Of a stretch of DNA of 64,000 nt, positions 33,487-42,587 are shown piece after piece. The stretch is taken from positions 1 to 64,000 of the forward strand of contig CAZMEN010000004.1 in NCBI GenBank assembly GCA_964565335.1, written 5' to 3'. A model generated the notes under the pieces. That model searched no databases, was not told the origin of the DNA, and saw only the letters and a program-made list of their open reading frames with translations. Positions within the stretch are counted from its first letter, which is position 1. Every line of letters begins with the position of its first letter. The position numbers and the translations under genes were made by a program. Source of the DNA: Litorimonas sp964565335. Its GTDB lineage: Bacteria > Pseudomonadota > Alphaproteobacteria > Caulobacterales > Maricaulaceae.

Positions 33487-34980
33487 TCAGGCGACTAAAT
33501 TGGCCTCAAACCATGACGCGAATTCTTCGCGCTGTTCAAGGCTCATATGCAGGCCGCATTTCGTGCGCCGCCACAAAATATCTTCGGGTGACTTGGCCCA
33601 TTCGGCTTTGGCCAAATACCGCGCATCAGCCTCGCAAAGATAACCGCCAAAATCTTGGCCTGTGCCGTCCTTCAATACCTCGGATAACTTCGTGCCGTAG
33701 CGCCTTGCCATACGGAGCAAAAGCTCATCGTCAATATCGGCAAAGGCTTTGCATTGTTGGGCGTAAAACCCGTCAAAATCAGCCTCATCAATATCGCCGC
33801 CCGGCAGGTGCGACTTGCGCGTCCAAGCATTGCCCATTTCAGGGTAATACGCTTCGAGTTTCTCCATGACGTGATCCGCCAATTTGCGAGACGTTGTAAT
33901 TTTACCGCCATAGACAGAAAGAATTGGCGCGCCCTCTTCTGGCGTTTCCAAGCCCAAAACGTAATCCCGTGTCACTTCGGAGGCGTCCTCAGCTTTGTCA
34001 TCATAAAGCGGGCGCACGCCTGAATAGGTCCAGACGACATCTTTGGGTGTGATTTCTTTTTCGAAATATTCATTCACACAATCACACAAATAGGCAATTT
34101 CTTTATCCGAAGCTTCGGGGAGATCATCAGCCTGTTCATGCGGCACGTCGGTTGTTCCGATGAGGGTGAATTCCCGCTCATAAGGAATAGCAAAGACAAC
34201 GCGGTCATCCGCGTTTTGGAAAATATAAGCATGAGGGTCATCAAACATTTGCGGGACCACAATATGGCTACCTTTGACCAAACGCAGCGTGCTTTGATTA
34301 CGACGTCTTCCCTCTTTCACAAATTGAGAAATTTCTTCAACCCAAGGGCCAGCGGCATTCACAATCCCTTTTGCTGTGATTGAGCGGGCCTCTCCTTTGT
34401 CTTTGATCGCGACGGTATAGGCGCCCTGCTCTCCCGTAATAGACATCACTTCGCAACGCGTGCGAATATCTGCGCCTTTTTCTGCGGCGTCCATCGCATA
34501 AAGCGTGACGAGACGGGAGTCTTCAACCCAACAATCAGAATATTCATATCCGGTGGTCAGACGCTTTTTCAATTCGTCATATTTCGGCTCTCCTAAATCC
34601 CGTGTTTCCGTTCCGGGTAAAAGTTCTCTGCCGCCCAGATGATCATAAAGGAATAAGCCCAAGCGCAAAATCCATTTCGGCCGCAAACCCTCATCATAAG
34701 GCAACACAAACCGCATAGGCCAGATAATGTGAGGCGCGGCGCGCAATAGAACTTCGCGCTCCTTCAAAGACTCCCGAACGAGTTTGAAATCATAATGCTC
34801 CAAATAACGAAGGCCGCCGTGAATCAGTTTCGTGCTGGCGGAGGATGTATGGCTGGCCAGATCATCTCTTTCGCAGAGTAAAACAGACAACCCCCGACCC
34901 GCTGCATCCCGCGCAATCGCTGTCCCATTAATACCGCCGCCTACGACCAAAAGGTCAAAAGTCTGACTTTGTTCTGTCAT
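33487..34980 (-). CDS. glpD: Glycerol-3-phosphate dehydrogenase (aerobic, FAD)
   Basis: A 497-residue membrane-associated flavoprotein oxidising sn-glycerol-3-phosphate to dihydroxyacetone phosphate and passing electrons to quinone. The FAD-binding motif is DLLVVGGGINGTAIARDAAG at residues 9-28, followed by the family signature ASTKLIHGGLRYLEHYDF; later segments GIVNAAGPWVEEI and YGGKITTSRKLADHVMEKL fit GlpD. Length matches E. coli GlpD (about 501). The DeoR-family regulator just upstream on the same strand is the usual GlpR-type partner. No glpK or glpF is in the window. Confidence 0.96.
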   Translation of the reverse strand: MTEQSQTFDLLVVGGGINGTAIARDAAGRGLSVLLCERDDLASHTSSASTKLIHGGLRYLEHYDFKLVRESLKEREVLLRAAPHIIWPMRFVLPYDEGLRPKWILRLGLFLYDHLGGRELLPGTETRDLGEPKYDELKKRLTTGYEYSDCWVEDSRLVTLYAMDAAEKGADIRTRCEVMSITGEQGAYTVAIKDKGEARSITAKGIVNAAGPWVEEISQFVKEGRRRNQSTLRLVKGSHIVVPQMFDDPHAYIFQNADDRVVFAIPYEREFTLIGTTDVPHEQADDLPEASDKEIAYLCDCVNEYFEKEITPKDVVWTYSGVRPLYDDKAEDASEVTRDYVLGLETPEEGAPILSVYGGKITTSRKLADHVMEKLEAYYPEMGNAWTRKSHLPGGDIDEADFDGFYAQQCKAFADIDDELLLRMARRYGTKLSEVLKDGTGQDFGGYLCEADARYLAKAEWAKSPEDILWRRTKCGLHMSLEQREEFASWFEANLVA

Positions 34981-35044
34981 GCTGTCTCTTCTTAAATCAC
35001 CGCTTATGATTAGCGCGCGTCATGCCGCTATCCCGCAAAAATAC

Positions 35045-35824
35045 CTATTCCGCAATAAAGACTTGAACCTCAGCAGCCGCGCAGACAGATTGGTAAGGCT
35101 CGGATAAAGCTCTGTCTGTGACCAGAATGTCCAAATCCTCTAAATGGCCCATGCGGTTCATGGCGGGCCGGCCAAATTTATCTTGGTCTGCCACCAAAAT
35201 CGTTTTGCGGGAATTGCGCAGAATCGTGCGCGCCGTTTTGACTTCTTGATGGTCAAAGTCGAGCAAGACACCTGTCTCGTCCACGCCGCCAATGCCGACG
35301 ATACCGATATCAAGACGAAATTCATTGACGAAATCTACTGAGCTAGAACCAATAATAGCCCCGTCCTGATTGCGGACTTCGCCGCCTGCAATCATGATTT
35401 TGAAACTGCTATTGTGAGATAAAATTTGCGCAACATTTATGTTGTTGGTCACGACATGCAGATTTTCATGCCCCAGCAAAGCTTGCGCCACAAATTCGGT
35501 CGTGGTTCCAACATTCAAAAATAAAGACGCCCCGTCAGGTACAAGCGAGGCCGTCAATTCAGCAATTTTTCGCTTCGCATCCACGCCCGATTTCAAGCGG
35601 TCTTTATAGGGGCGGTTTTCGACACTATCCGCTTGACCTGCCCCGCCGTGAAAGCGCGTCAAAAGTCCATGGGCCTTTAATTCGTTCAAGTCGCGCCGAA
35701 TAGTTTGCGGGGTAACATTAAATGTCGTCACCATGGATTCAGTCGCTACAAAGCCGCGCTCTGAAACCATATCCAAAATGGCTTTCTGGCGCTTAGAAGG
35801 TTTGAAGGTGGCCACATCGGTCAT
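35045..35824 (-). CDS. glpR: DeoR-family transcriptional regulator, GlpR-like
   Basis: A 259-residue repressor-type protein. The N-terminal DeoR helix-turn-helix (KRQKAILDMVSERGFVATES, then VTPQTIRRDLNELKAHGLLT and RFHGGAG) leads to the sugar-phosphate-sensing domain with the motifs FLNVGTTTEFVAQAL, GGEVRNQDGAIIG and GIGGVDETG. Its position 64 bases upstream of glpD on the same strand makes glycerol-3-phosphate the likely effector, as in GlpR, but this is inferred from context. An inverted repeat seven bases upstream of its start could be its own operator. Confidence 0.85.
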   Translation of the reverse strand: MTDVATFKPSKRQKAILDMVSERGFVATESMVTTFNVTPQTIRRDLNELKAHGLLTRFHGGAGQADSVENRPYKDRLKSGVDAKRKIAELTASLVPDGASLFLNVGTTTEFVAQALLGHENLHVVTNNINVAQILSHNSSFKIMIAGGEVRNQDGAIIGSSSVDFVNEFRLDIGIVGIGGVDETGVLLDFDHQEVKTARTILRNSRKTILVADQDKFGRPAMNRMGHLEDLDILVTDRALSEPYQSVCAAAEVQVFIAE

Positions 35825-35830
35825 AATGTC

Positions 35831-35851
35831 ATAGGCATATCAGAGGCCTAT
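35831..35851. promoter_or_regulatory. Inverted repeat at the glpR-like promoter
   Basis: ATAGGC (35831-35836) and GCCTAT (35846-35851) form a 6-bp dyad with a 9-base spacer immediately upstream of the regulator start codon. The location suits autorepression. It is short, so support is modest. Confidence 0.3.
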
Positions 35852-36013
35852 CAGGATGTAAAAAGGCGATGTGGGATGTTTTGCATTTTTACAGGTGTTC
35901 TTTTTTCTTTCTTCTCTCTCATAAATTGCGCCAAACGGTATTTGCGCGGGTGGCTCCACACCGCTACAACACGCCTAAATTAGGGTCCTGCAGATGCGTA
36001 GTTTGACAAAGAA

Positions 36014-37096
36014 ATGCCAATCATGTCCTGTGTGAAATTACCTCGTATTAACGGCCAAATCATCTATCGCCGAGACGTTATCAAAGCTGATGGGCGGAGT
36101 TTGCACCTCTATGGCTACCAGCCGCATAAAGGCGAAGCGTTCGACCAGACGGCCGATGAAGTTGCCAAAGGCGGAGAGCTGCGTTGGCACCCTTTGCGGC
36201 AAGAATGGAATATTTACGCGCCGCATCGACAGAACCGTACCTTTAAACCCTCAGCCGCAGATGACCCTTTAGCGCCCACCCGGCCCAGTGGGCCAACCAC
36301 TGAAATTCCTTTTGCAGACTTCGAGTTGGCCGTTTTTGAGAATAAGTTTACGAGCCTGCACGCTGAAGCTCCCTTGGTGGATGACTTACCCAGCGCAAAA
36401 CGCGCTCAGGCATTGGGCCATTGCGACGTCATCGTTTACACGCCTGAGGGGACGGGCAGTCTCCACACAATCGGGCAAGCCAAACGACGCTTATTATTGA
36501 GTGCTTGGATTGACCGTTATGAAACACTGAAATCACGCGGTTTGGCATTTATCCTCCCATTTGAGAGTCGGGGCGAAGCCGTCGGCGTCACGCTGCATCA
36601 TCCCCACGGACAGATTTACGCCTTCGACCATATTCCGCCAACACAAACAAAAATGGCGGAGGCGTTCAAAAACGGATTTGATTTAGCCGCTAATATGGCT
36701 GATTTCGGAAGTGACTACACAGTGACAGAAGCTGAAGGTTTTAAAGTTATCTGCCCGCCTTATGCCCGTTTCCCATATGAGAGCTGGATTGTGCCCACCC
36801 GCCGACGGGCCGGGCCATGGGCCTTTAATGAAGCCGAACAAGAGAGCTTTGCGTTTCTATTGGGGGATATGACCCGCCGCTATGACGCGCTGTTTGATGA
36901 GCCCATGCCCTATATGTTGAGCCTGCAAGCCGCGCCAATAGGGTGCGAGGATAGTTGGCATTTCACGGCGCAGTTTTATCCGCTGCACCGCGCGAAATCC
37001 CGTGTAAAATATTTGGCCTCCGTCGAGCAATCCACCGGTGCGTTCACTGTCGATGTAATGCCGGAATTTGCCGCCGCAAAATTACGTGAGCTCTGA
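36014..37096 (+). CDS. galT: Galactose-1-phosphate uridylyltransferase
   Basis: A 360-residue HIT-superfamily enzyme of the Leloir pathway, exchanging UMP between UDP-glucose and galactose-1-phosphate. The active-site motif with the nucleophilic His is LHHPHGQIYAF; other family segments are LRWHPLRQEWNIYAPHRQNR and FENKFTSLH near the N-terminus, and the C-terminal SWHFTAQFYPLHR. ATG 36014 and 36023 are both possible starts. galK follows 22 bases downstream, and galE lies about 7 kb away, so the pathway genes are near but not in one operon; no galM is seen. Confidence 0.95.
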   Translation: MPIMSCVKLPRINGQIIYRRDVIKADGRSLHLYGYQPHKGEAFDQTADEVAKGGELRWHPLRQEWNIYAPHRQNRTFKPSAADDPLAPTRPSGPTTEIPFADFELAVFENKFTSLHAEAPLVDDLPSAKRAQALGHCDVIVYTPEGTGSLHTIGQAKRRLLLSAWIDRYETLKSRGLAFILPFESRGEAVGVTLHHPHGQIYAFDHIPPTQTKMAEAFKNGFDLAANMADFGSDYTVTEAEGFKVICPPYARFPYESWIVPTRRRAGPWAFNEAEQESFAFLLGDMTRRYDALFDEPMPYMLSLQAAPIGCEDSWHFTAQFYPLHRAKSRVKYLASVEQSTGAFTVDVMPEFAAAKLREL

Positions 37097-37118
37097 TATT
37101 GTGGCTTTTAAGACATAA

Positions 37119-38177
37119 ATGACATTCTTCTCTGATACATTCCAACACCCCCCCGATTGGACAGGCTTCACCCCCGGCCGCGTCAATCTGATTGGCGAGC
37201 ACATCGATTATAATGGCGGACGGGTTCTGCCAACAGCTTTGCATCTGGGACTGAACATCTCCTTGGCTCGCCGCAGCGACCAGGCGCTGCGAATTGCGGC
37301 CAAAGGCTTTGACGGTATTACAACACGAAAATTTGGCGAATCTGCCATCGACCATTGGTCCGATTATGCTCTGGGCGCGATGTCGATTGCGCAAAAAGAG
37401 GGCTTGATTGAAACAGGATTTGACATTGCGGTCGAAAGCAATCTGCCTATGGGGTCGGGCCTGTCTTCCTCTGCGGCGATCACTGTTGGGCTTATTGGGG
37501 CGTGTCGTGATTTGGCAGGGGCAAACCTTACGCAAACCGATGTGGCCCTTTTGGCCCGTAAAGTCGAAACAGACTTCATCGGTGTGCCGGTTGGCATTAT
37601 GGACCAAATGGCAGTGGCCATTGCTAATTCTGGACAGGCTTTGTCGCTGGACACAGAAAAGCTGGATTACGATTTGATTGACCTACCCGTCGATTATCAC
37701 ATGGCGGTGCTACATTCGGGTGTGCATCGGCAACTCAGCGAAGGGCGCTATAAAATCCGCAAAGAAGAATGCGACGCGGTGAAAGCGGCTGCGGGGCGGG
37801 ATGATATTTGCCTGATGAGTGATGCAGAATTAAACGCGCTCTCGGGTTTACCCGACAACCAGTTTCGCCGCGCGCGCCATGCGGTCTCTGAGCATCGCCG
37901 CGTTATCGAGGCGGCTCGGGCGTTAAAAAACGTCAATATGAAACACTTCGGCAAGCTGATGAACGAAAGTCATTTATCCATGCGTGATGATTTTGACATG
38001 AGCTTGCCCGCCATTGATGACTTGGTCGAAACGGCACAAACATCAGGGGCACTAGGCGCGCGGCTGACAGGCGGCGGCTTTGGCGGCTGTATTGTTGCCT
38101 GTGTCGCCAAAGATGATTTAGAGGCGTGGAAAGACACAGTTCTGGCCGTTCACCCTGACGCGTTTTGGGTGTGTTAA
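37119..38177 (+). CDS. galK: Galactokinase
   Basis: A 352-residue GHMP-family kinase phosphorylating galactose at C1. The galactokinase signature GRVNLIGEHIDYNGGRVLP is near residue 18, the GHMP ATP motif is LPMGSGLSSSAAITVGL, and the C-terminal motif ARLTGGGFGGCIVACV. The segment VGIMDQMAVA holds the catalytic-base Asp region. It begins 22 bases after galT, so the two form an operon. It converges with the alpha/beta hydrolase gene 13 bases after its stop. Confidence 0.96.
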   Translation: MTFFSDTFQHPPDWTGFTPGRVNLIGEHIDYNGGRVLPTALHLGLNISLARRSDQALRIAAKGFDGITTRKFGESAIDHWSDYALGAMSIAQKEGLIETGFDIAVESNLPMGSGLSSSAAITVGLIGACRDLAGANLTQTDVALLARKVETDFIGVPVGIMDQMAVAIANSGQALSLDTEKLDYDLIDLPVDYHMAVLHSGVHRQLSEGRYKIRKEECDAVKAAAGRDDICLMSDAELNALSGLPDNQFRRARHAVSEHRRVIEAARALKNVNMKHFGKLMNESHLSMRDDFDMSLPAIDDLVETAQTSGALGARLTGGGFGGCIVACVAKDDLEAWKDTVLAVHPDAFWVC

Positions 38178-38190
38178 AACACCGCTTGGA

Positions 38191-39072
38191 TTAGAGCGTT
38201 TTTTCCCAACCCACTAATGTGTTTAGAATACCGTCATGATATTTTACCCATCGGAAGTGATTGACTTTATTTTTGTTCGGCCCTGTCGGCGTAAAGCGAT
38301 GACGGGTTAGCGCGGCTTTAGGTAGTTTACCGATCAGATGATCCGTGGCGCTATGCGGCGCGAATGTGTCATTGTCTATTGAAAGCGCAAAGAGTGGAAA
38401 GCTGGCGTCAGCCATTTTCGCTTCGTAATTAATTGCGCTTCCCTTTGGTTTGAAACGCCCTGTTCGGCCTTGCCGAGCCCAATCCCGCATTATCGCCTTA
38501 GGCTGTTTGCCGCCAAATCCAATTTTGTCGCCCGGAAAATACCTGAAAAGCGCTGAGAGCAAAACAGAGCTTTGTGTCCCGAACCAAATTTTAAATTTCT
38601 GCGCGCCGGCATAGGCTTTGTACCATACGGAACCGCTTGCTATAATCGCGACAGCGGAAACACTGTTGGGATGCGCCGACGCATAGAGCAGGCTTAAATG
38701 ACCCCCGAAGCTATGGCCCAACATAATCAGTTTTTTATCAGGACAATGTTCTTGGGCTGCGTCAATATAAGCGGGTAAGTCTTGCTCGAGTAACTCTTTA
38801 TACCCGAACTTAGCTTTGGGGGCTTTGCGATTACTCGTCCCCTGCCCGCGCAAATCACAGAGCATGACCGAGTAACCCTGTTCTGCCAAAGCCTGTCCAA
38901 CAGGTCGGTAATAGGCAGCCATCACACCCATAGCAGGGAGGAGAAAAAACAGAGTTGGATTCTGCGCCGGTCTTTGCGGCCGATAAAACAGTGCCTTTAT
39001 CTCTGCCCCATCCGGCGATGTTATTGCAAGCGTCTCTGTTTTTATGGCATCTGCTTGCACAGGCCCTCCCAA
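38191..39072 (-). CDS. Alpha/beta-hydrolase (serine-aminopeptidase/monoglyceride-lipase-like)
   Basis: A protein of about 293 residues with an alpha/beta-hydrolase fold. The nucleophile elbow is LGHSFGGHLSL, the oxyanion region LLPAMGVMAAYY, and the acid/base residues are probably in DNDTFAPHS and near HFRW at the C-terminus. It resembles the S33/Hydrolase_4 group acting on esters, amides or thioesters. It is last in a four-gene leftward operon after the AfsA-like, amine-oxidase and radical SAM genes, one base after the preceding stop. The start is uncertain: TTG 39072 directly follows that stop, GTG 39060 is next, and a GGAGGG element lies between. A product-release or hydrolysis role in the operon is an inference. 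Confidence 0.78.
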   Translation of the reverse strand: MGGPVQADAIKTETLAITSPDGAEIKALFYRPQRPAQNPTLFFLLPAMGVMAAYYRPVGQALAEQGYSVMLCDLRGQGTSNRKAPKAKFGYKELLEQDLPAYIDAAQEHCPDKKLIMLGHSFGGHLSLLYASAHPNSVSAVAIIASGSVWYKAYAGAQKFKIWFGTQSSVLLSALFRYFPGDKIGFGGKQPKAIMRDWARQGRTGRFKPKGSAINYEAKMADASFPLFALSIDNDTFAPHSATDHLIGKLPKAALTRHRFTPTGPNKNKVNHFRWVKYHDGILNTLVGWEKTL

Positions 39073-39073
39073 T

Positions 39074-40564
39074 CTATTTCATCAATAGCGGGAAAAGCTC
39101 TGGATTACCTAATATAAATTTTGTGACGAAATTTGTGCCAAAGCGCACATCACGGGCGAAGTGTTTCTTTTTATCACTGATGCATTTGAGCAGCATTTTA
39201 CCCTGGGTGTTTAGCGTATGCGCCATATAATCCGTCTGCAGATTACCGTGCCAGACAACGCCGAGTTTATTCACGGTATAACGCTTGCCCTCATCCGATA
39301 CGCAGCCTGCCTGTATATGGCCCTCCAGAGTTTTCATCGCAGGAGCGTAGCGATCGCAGTCTTTAAATTTATCCAAGAGCGATTTGTCGATTTCTTTGAA
39401 ACGCGGAAACATGACCATAAGGCGGTCGAGTACACCGCTCATCCCGATGGGCTGCATGGTTGTCGATGAGACCCCATATTCATCAATATTGGCGATATAG
39501 TCTTCGATTTTATCCGGATTAATTGACACCATATCTTTGACATTGCCACGCGCCGCGCACCCTATGCCAATGATGTCCTGACGCCCGCAATGAGCGGTTT
39601 GATATTGAGAGGGTTTTGTATGTTTTGAAAAGGTCTCTGCGATCGTGTTGTGATAGCCGTGGCTCGTCATATAGTCATAGCCAAATTCCCGCATAGCCAA
39701 TAACTGCCACATCGTGCCGGGCTGCTCCAGACGCTCTTTCATAATAAGCTTATGCATGGGGCGGTAAGGCAGATAGACTGTGCCGAAGAGGTCCGCTTCT
39801 TCGGGTTGATACTGATTGACTAGAATATCTAAATCTTTGACGAAGCCATCAAAGTCCTGCCCGGGTAAGTCATACATGATGTCGACGCAGCGATCGCCTT
39901 TGTAATTTATTTGTTCCAGCCCGTTGAAAAGCGCATCAATGTCTTCTTGATTATCGACGCGGCCAATTTGTTTGCGAAGGACAGGATCAAAGGTTTCAAT
40001 ACCAAAGGTCACGCGGTCAAAACCAAAGTCTTTGACGAGTTTCAGCTTCTCTATATCTTTGAAGCTCCGCGGCTCCCCCGTGAAGGTTTTCTCAATCGTG
40101 CCATAATTCGGAACGACCTTTTTCAAATGGGTAAAGAGCCGTTCCATGCCGCGATGCGACAAGGTTGAGGGCGTCCCGCCGCCAATGTAAATAGCCGTAA
40201 AGTTACGAGCCTGTACGTAAGCCTGCTCCATATACCAATCGATTTCTTTAATCAGGTAATCAACATAGAGATCGAGGCGGTCTTTTGATTGACGCGGATA
40301 ATGGTTTTTGTTGAAATTACAGTAATGGCAAAAAGATTTACAATAGGGCACATGAATATACATCATGATGTCGTTGTTTAGGTTTTGCGTCGGGTCATTT
40401 AATTTGAGCAAGTTTTCGTTCACTTGCTCCCGCGTTTGCCAATCCCAATCCATCGTTCCGAAATTGGGCATGATAAAATGGGTAATCGCATAGAGCCTAT
40501 CGAAGGGCGTTGGTTGCGGCGGGTTGGGGCCATAGTAAAGCGGAGAGAAATCAATTTTAGACAT
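39074..40564 (-). CDS. HemN-like radical SAM enzyme
   Basis: A 496-residue radical S-adenosylmethionine protein of the HemN/HemW superfamily. The cluster motif is CKSFCHYC within MMYIHVPYCKSFCHYCNF at about residue 67, followed by IYIGGGTPSTLS and FTGEPRSF. A HemN-type C-terminal domain is marked by IIGIGCAARG. Superfamily members include coproporphyrinogen dehydrogenase, heme-degrading HutW/ChuW and the HemN-like methylases/cyclopropanases of natural-product pathways. The neighbours, a hotdog enzyme, a flavin oxidase and a hydrolase, favour a role in making a small molecule or lipid over heme synthesis, for which hemF is present. It overlaps the flavin oxidase gene by eight bases. Confidence 0.85.
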   Translation of the reverse strand: MSKIDFSPLYYGPNPPQPTPFDRLYAITHFIMPNFGTMDWDWQTREQVNENLLKLNDPTQNLNNDIMMYIHVPYCKSFCHYCNFNKNHYPRQSKDRLDLYVDYLIKEIDWYMEQAYVQARNFTAIYIGGGTPSTLSHRGMERLFTHLKKVVPNYGTIEKTFTGEPRSFKDIEKLKLVKDFGFDRVTFGIETFDPVLRKQIGRVDNQEDIDALFNGLEQINYKGDRCVDIMYDLPGQDFDGFVKDLDILVNQYQPEEADLFGTVYLPYRPMHKLIMKERLEQPGTMWQLLAMREFGYDYMTSHGYHNTIAETFSKHTKPSQYQTAHCGRQDIIGIGCAARGNVKDMVSINPDKIEDYIANIDEYGVSSTTMQPIGMSGVLDRLMVMFPRFKEIDKSLLDKFKDCDRYAPAMKTLEGHIQAGCVSDEGKRYTVNKLGVVWHGNLQTDYMAHTLNTQGKMLLKCISDKKKHFARDVRFGTNFVTKFILGNPELFPLLMK

Positions 40565-41891
40565 GGGCGGCCTCTTTCTTCTGGGCGGTATTTTCAGCTA
40601 TACGGGATATCGCGGCGTTGGGAGATAACAGGCGTGCGACAGCCGCTTTGGCGGACTGGAAACAATTTTCTATTGATGCACCGCTCATGTAGTCTCCGGC
40701 GAGTTCCAATCCTTGGACAGGCAAGAGTGCGGCCTCTAATTGCGCGTGGAAATGCGCTTCATCTTGCGTATAGCCGCAGAGACCCTTCTCCCAATTCCGC
40801 AGTTTGAAAGCGCGGCAAGGGTTATTGTCGAGATTAAAGTAAGGACGGGCTTTGGCTTCTGCGGCAGTGAGCAGATAGGCGTCGTCAGGCCCCTCCGAGA
40901 GGAATTCCGCGGCCCTCTTTCCGCTGAGAGTATAACGCACTCGATTAAGGCATGTCAGACCATAAGCGCCGATATTGCTCAGAGGTGAGTCCGCGCCGAA
41001 TGTTAGCGCCCGAATATCAGGCGTAAACACATCCTGCTCATACTCCGCAATAATGACAGCTACAGGGAAATAGCGAACGGGAGAGAGCGCCTGCGAGATT
41101 TCAGGAAAAGTAGGTTTCAGTAATTTTGCAGCGGCATAGGCAGGGGCGGCAATGATTACCCCGTCATAAGAATACTCACCCCTTAATGCCTTAAGCGTGA
41201 ACCTTCTTTTATTTGCGGAAATGGTTTCCACGGTTTGGTGAAATTTCACGGATAGTTTTTTAATTCGTTCAAAGCGCTGAAAAATATCTGAAATAGATTT
41301 TTTTAACTGCTCATATTCGTCATTCAACATTTGCAAATGTGTGCCGAAATTCTCAGGCGCAATATCGGCCGGCTCTGCTCCGTTCATACGAACGGTCAGC
41401 GCACGGATAATCGTTTGAGAGAATTTCTGGGAAAATAAATCGGCGACGGTTGGGGTCTTTTCATCGCCTAAAGTTAGGCCGCCCGTATCGCCATAGCTGC
41501 GGTTCGCACTCACTTGTTTCATGAGACGTTTGAGCTTTATTAGGTCGGAGAGTTTACCCGAACGCCACAGCGTCAACGCTGATTTAATTTTATTCTGGGA
41601 ATTAAATTTTTGGGGTGCTCCGCGAATGAGGCGCGCGGAGTTAATCCCGAAATATTCATAATCGGGCGTGCCATAACTTTCTAAGAATGCGCGAAATTCT
41701 GTATAGGCATAGCCAATATTTTTACCGCCAAAGCAAACCTCTTCTCCCAAAAGCGTGTCCACAGCCATGCGGCCACCGAGCCTATCCGATGCCTCATATA
41801 TGTCGACGCTACTGCCTTGCTGCAAAAGGTAATGCGCCGCCGCCATGCCCGATACGCCGCCGCCAATAACCGCATATTTCGGGACGGTCAT
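40557..41891 (-). CDS. FAD-dependent amine oxidase / protoporphyrinogen-oxidase-like protein
   Basis: A 444-residue flavoprotein. The dinucleotide-binding motif YAVIGGGVSGMAAAHYLLQQ begins at residue 6, followed by the ADP-ribose Glu and DRLGGRM of the NAD(P)-binding-8/amine-oxidase family. The C-terminal FAD segment is LELAGDYMSGASIENCFQSA. Relatives include desaturases, protoporphyrinogen oxidases and sterol- or lipid-modifying oxidases, so an oxidation or desaturation of the operon's product is plausible. Its start overlaps the AfsA-like stop by four bases and its stop overlaps the radical SAM start by eight, which indicates tight coupling. Confidence 0.85.
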   Translation of the reverse strand: MTVPKYAVIGGGVSGMAAAHYLLQQGSSVDIYEASDRLGGRMAVDTLLGEEVCFGGKNIGYAYTEFRAFLESYGTPDYEYFGINSARLIRGAPQKFNSQNKIKSALTLWRSGKLSDLIKLKRLMKQVSANRSYGDTGGLTLGDEKTPTVADLFSQKFSQTIIRALTVRMNGAEPADIAPENFGTHLQMLNDEYEQLKKSISDIFQRFERIKKLSVKFHQTVETISANKRRFTLKALRGEYSYDGVIIAAPAYAAAKLLKPTFPEISQALSPVRYFPVAVIIAEYEQDVFTPDIRALTFGADSPLSNIGAYGLTCLNRVRYTLSGKRAAEFLSEGPDDAYLLTAAEAKARPYFNLDNNPCRAFKLRNWEKGLCGYTQDEAHFHAQLEAALLPVQGLELAGDYMSGASIENCFQSAKAAVARLLSPNAAISRIAENTAQKKEAAHV

Positions 41892-42430
41892 GACATTTGC
41901 TTTTCATAGCGTTTCAATAAACGCTCATGAATAAATCGAATATGACTTTTGTAGCGCACCAGCGCTTGCCCGTTTTGATAAAACGTCCCGTCAAAGGAGA
42001 GCGATTGTAATTTGCCTTTACGAGTAACCGGATTAAGCACCCGCGCCTCTATCAACACGTCATCCGTTAAATTGGCAAAACCCAGAAAGTGCATGTCACA
42101 TCCGTCTAGAATGAAAGCCTGATCATAGCCGACATCCAAAAACAGATGCGGCACGGCGAGGCCCAATTGCCGGCCAGCTTCTATGATATAGAGGCCGGGG
42201 ATATGGCGGCGATCATGTTCGAAAAAATAGGCGTGATCCGGCAGAACTCTGACCTGCCCGCGATAGAACGTTTCCCCGTGGACATTTTGCGTTTCTTCTA
42301 GCCAGCTCAGAAACCGGTTCTCGTCATCCGTTTTGTGAACATCCGCTTTGGACACCGAAATTTTCGATGAGGTTCCACGAGCGGAATCAATGGGCGCGAT
42401 GGGCATTTTGATTTCGCTTTGAGCAGACAT
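41888..42430 (-). CDS. AfsA-like hotdog-fold protein, single repeat
   Basis: A 180-residue protein matching the AfsA (A-factor biosynthesis) hotdog family, first in its operon. After a Ser/Lys-rich N-terminus with VHKTDDENRFLSWL come the family signatures PDHAYFFEHDRRHIPGLYII and EAGRQLGLAVPHLF, then DDVLIEARVLNP and FYQNGQALVRYKSH. Streptomyces AfsA has two such repeats in about 300 residues and condenses a beta-ketoacyl group with dihydroxyacetone phosphate; this protein has only one repeat. It may act on acyl-ACP or acyl-CoA as a transferase, dehydratase or thioesterase. The promoter presumably lies within 42431-42587. It is co-translated with the flavin oxidase gene. Confidence 0.75.
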   Translation of the reverse strand: MSAQSEIKMPIAPIDSARGTSSKISVSKADVHKTDDENRFLSWLEETQNVHGETFYRGQVRVLPDHAYFFEHDRRHIPGLYIIEAGRQLGLAVPHLFLDVGYDQAFILDGCDMHFLGFANLTDDVLIEARVLNPVTRKGKLQSLSFDGTFYQNGQALVRYKSHIRFIHERLLKRYEKQMS

Positions 42431-42587
42431 GCAAACACCCCAACATACAACTTATTAGGGAGTTCATATGAGTTAAACCTCAGGTCGTCAATACAATATT
42501 GCTCTTTATACGTGTATATATAATTGAACGCATCCAATCCCCCAATGTGGGCGGGCATTTAAATTACCAGAAGAATGTCAGGCCGTA

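Noticed and set aside
42507..42518. TATAC-GT-GTATA dyad upstream of the AfsA-like gene as a lux-box-like operator
   Set aside because: It is short, purely purine-pyrimidine alternating and AT-rich, so more likely part of a promoter or chance.
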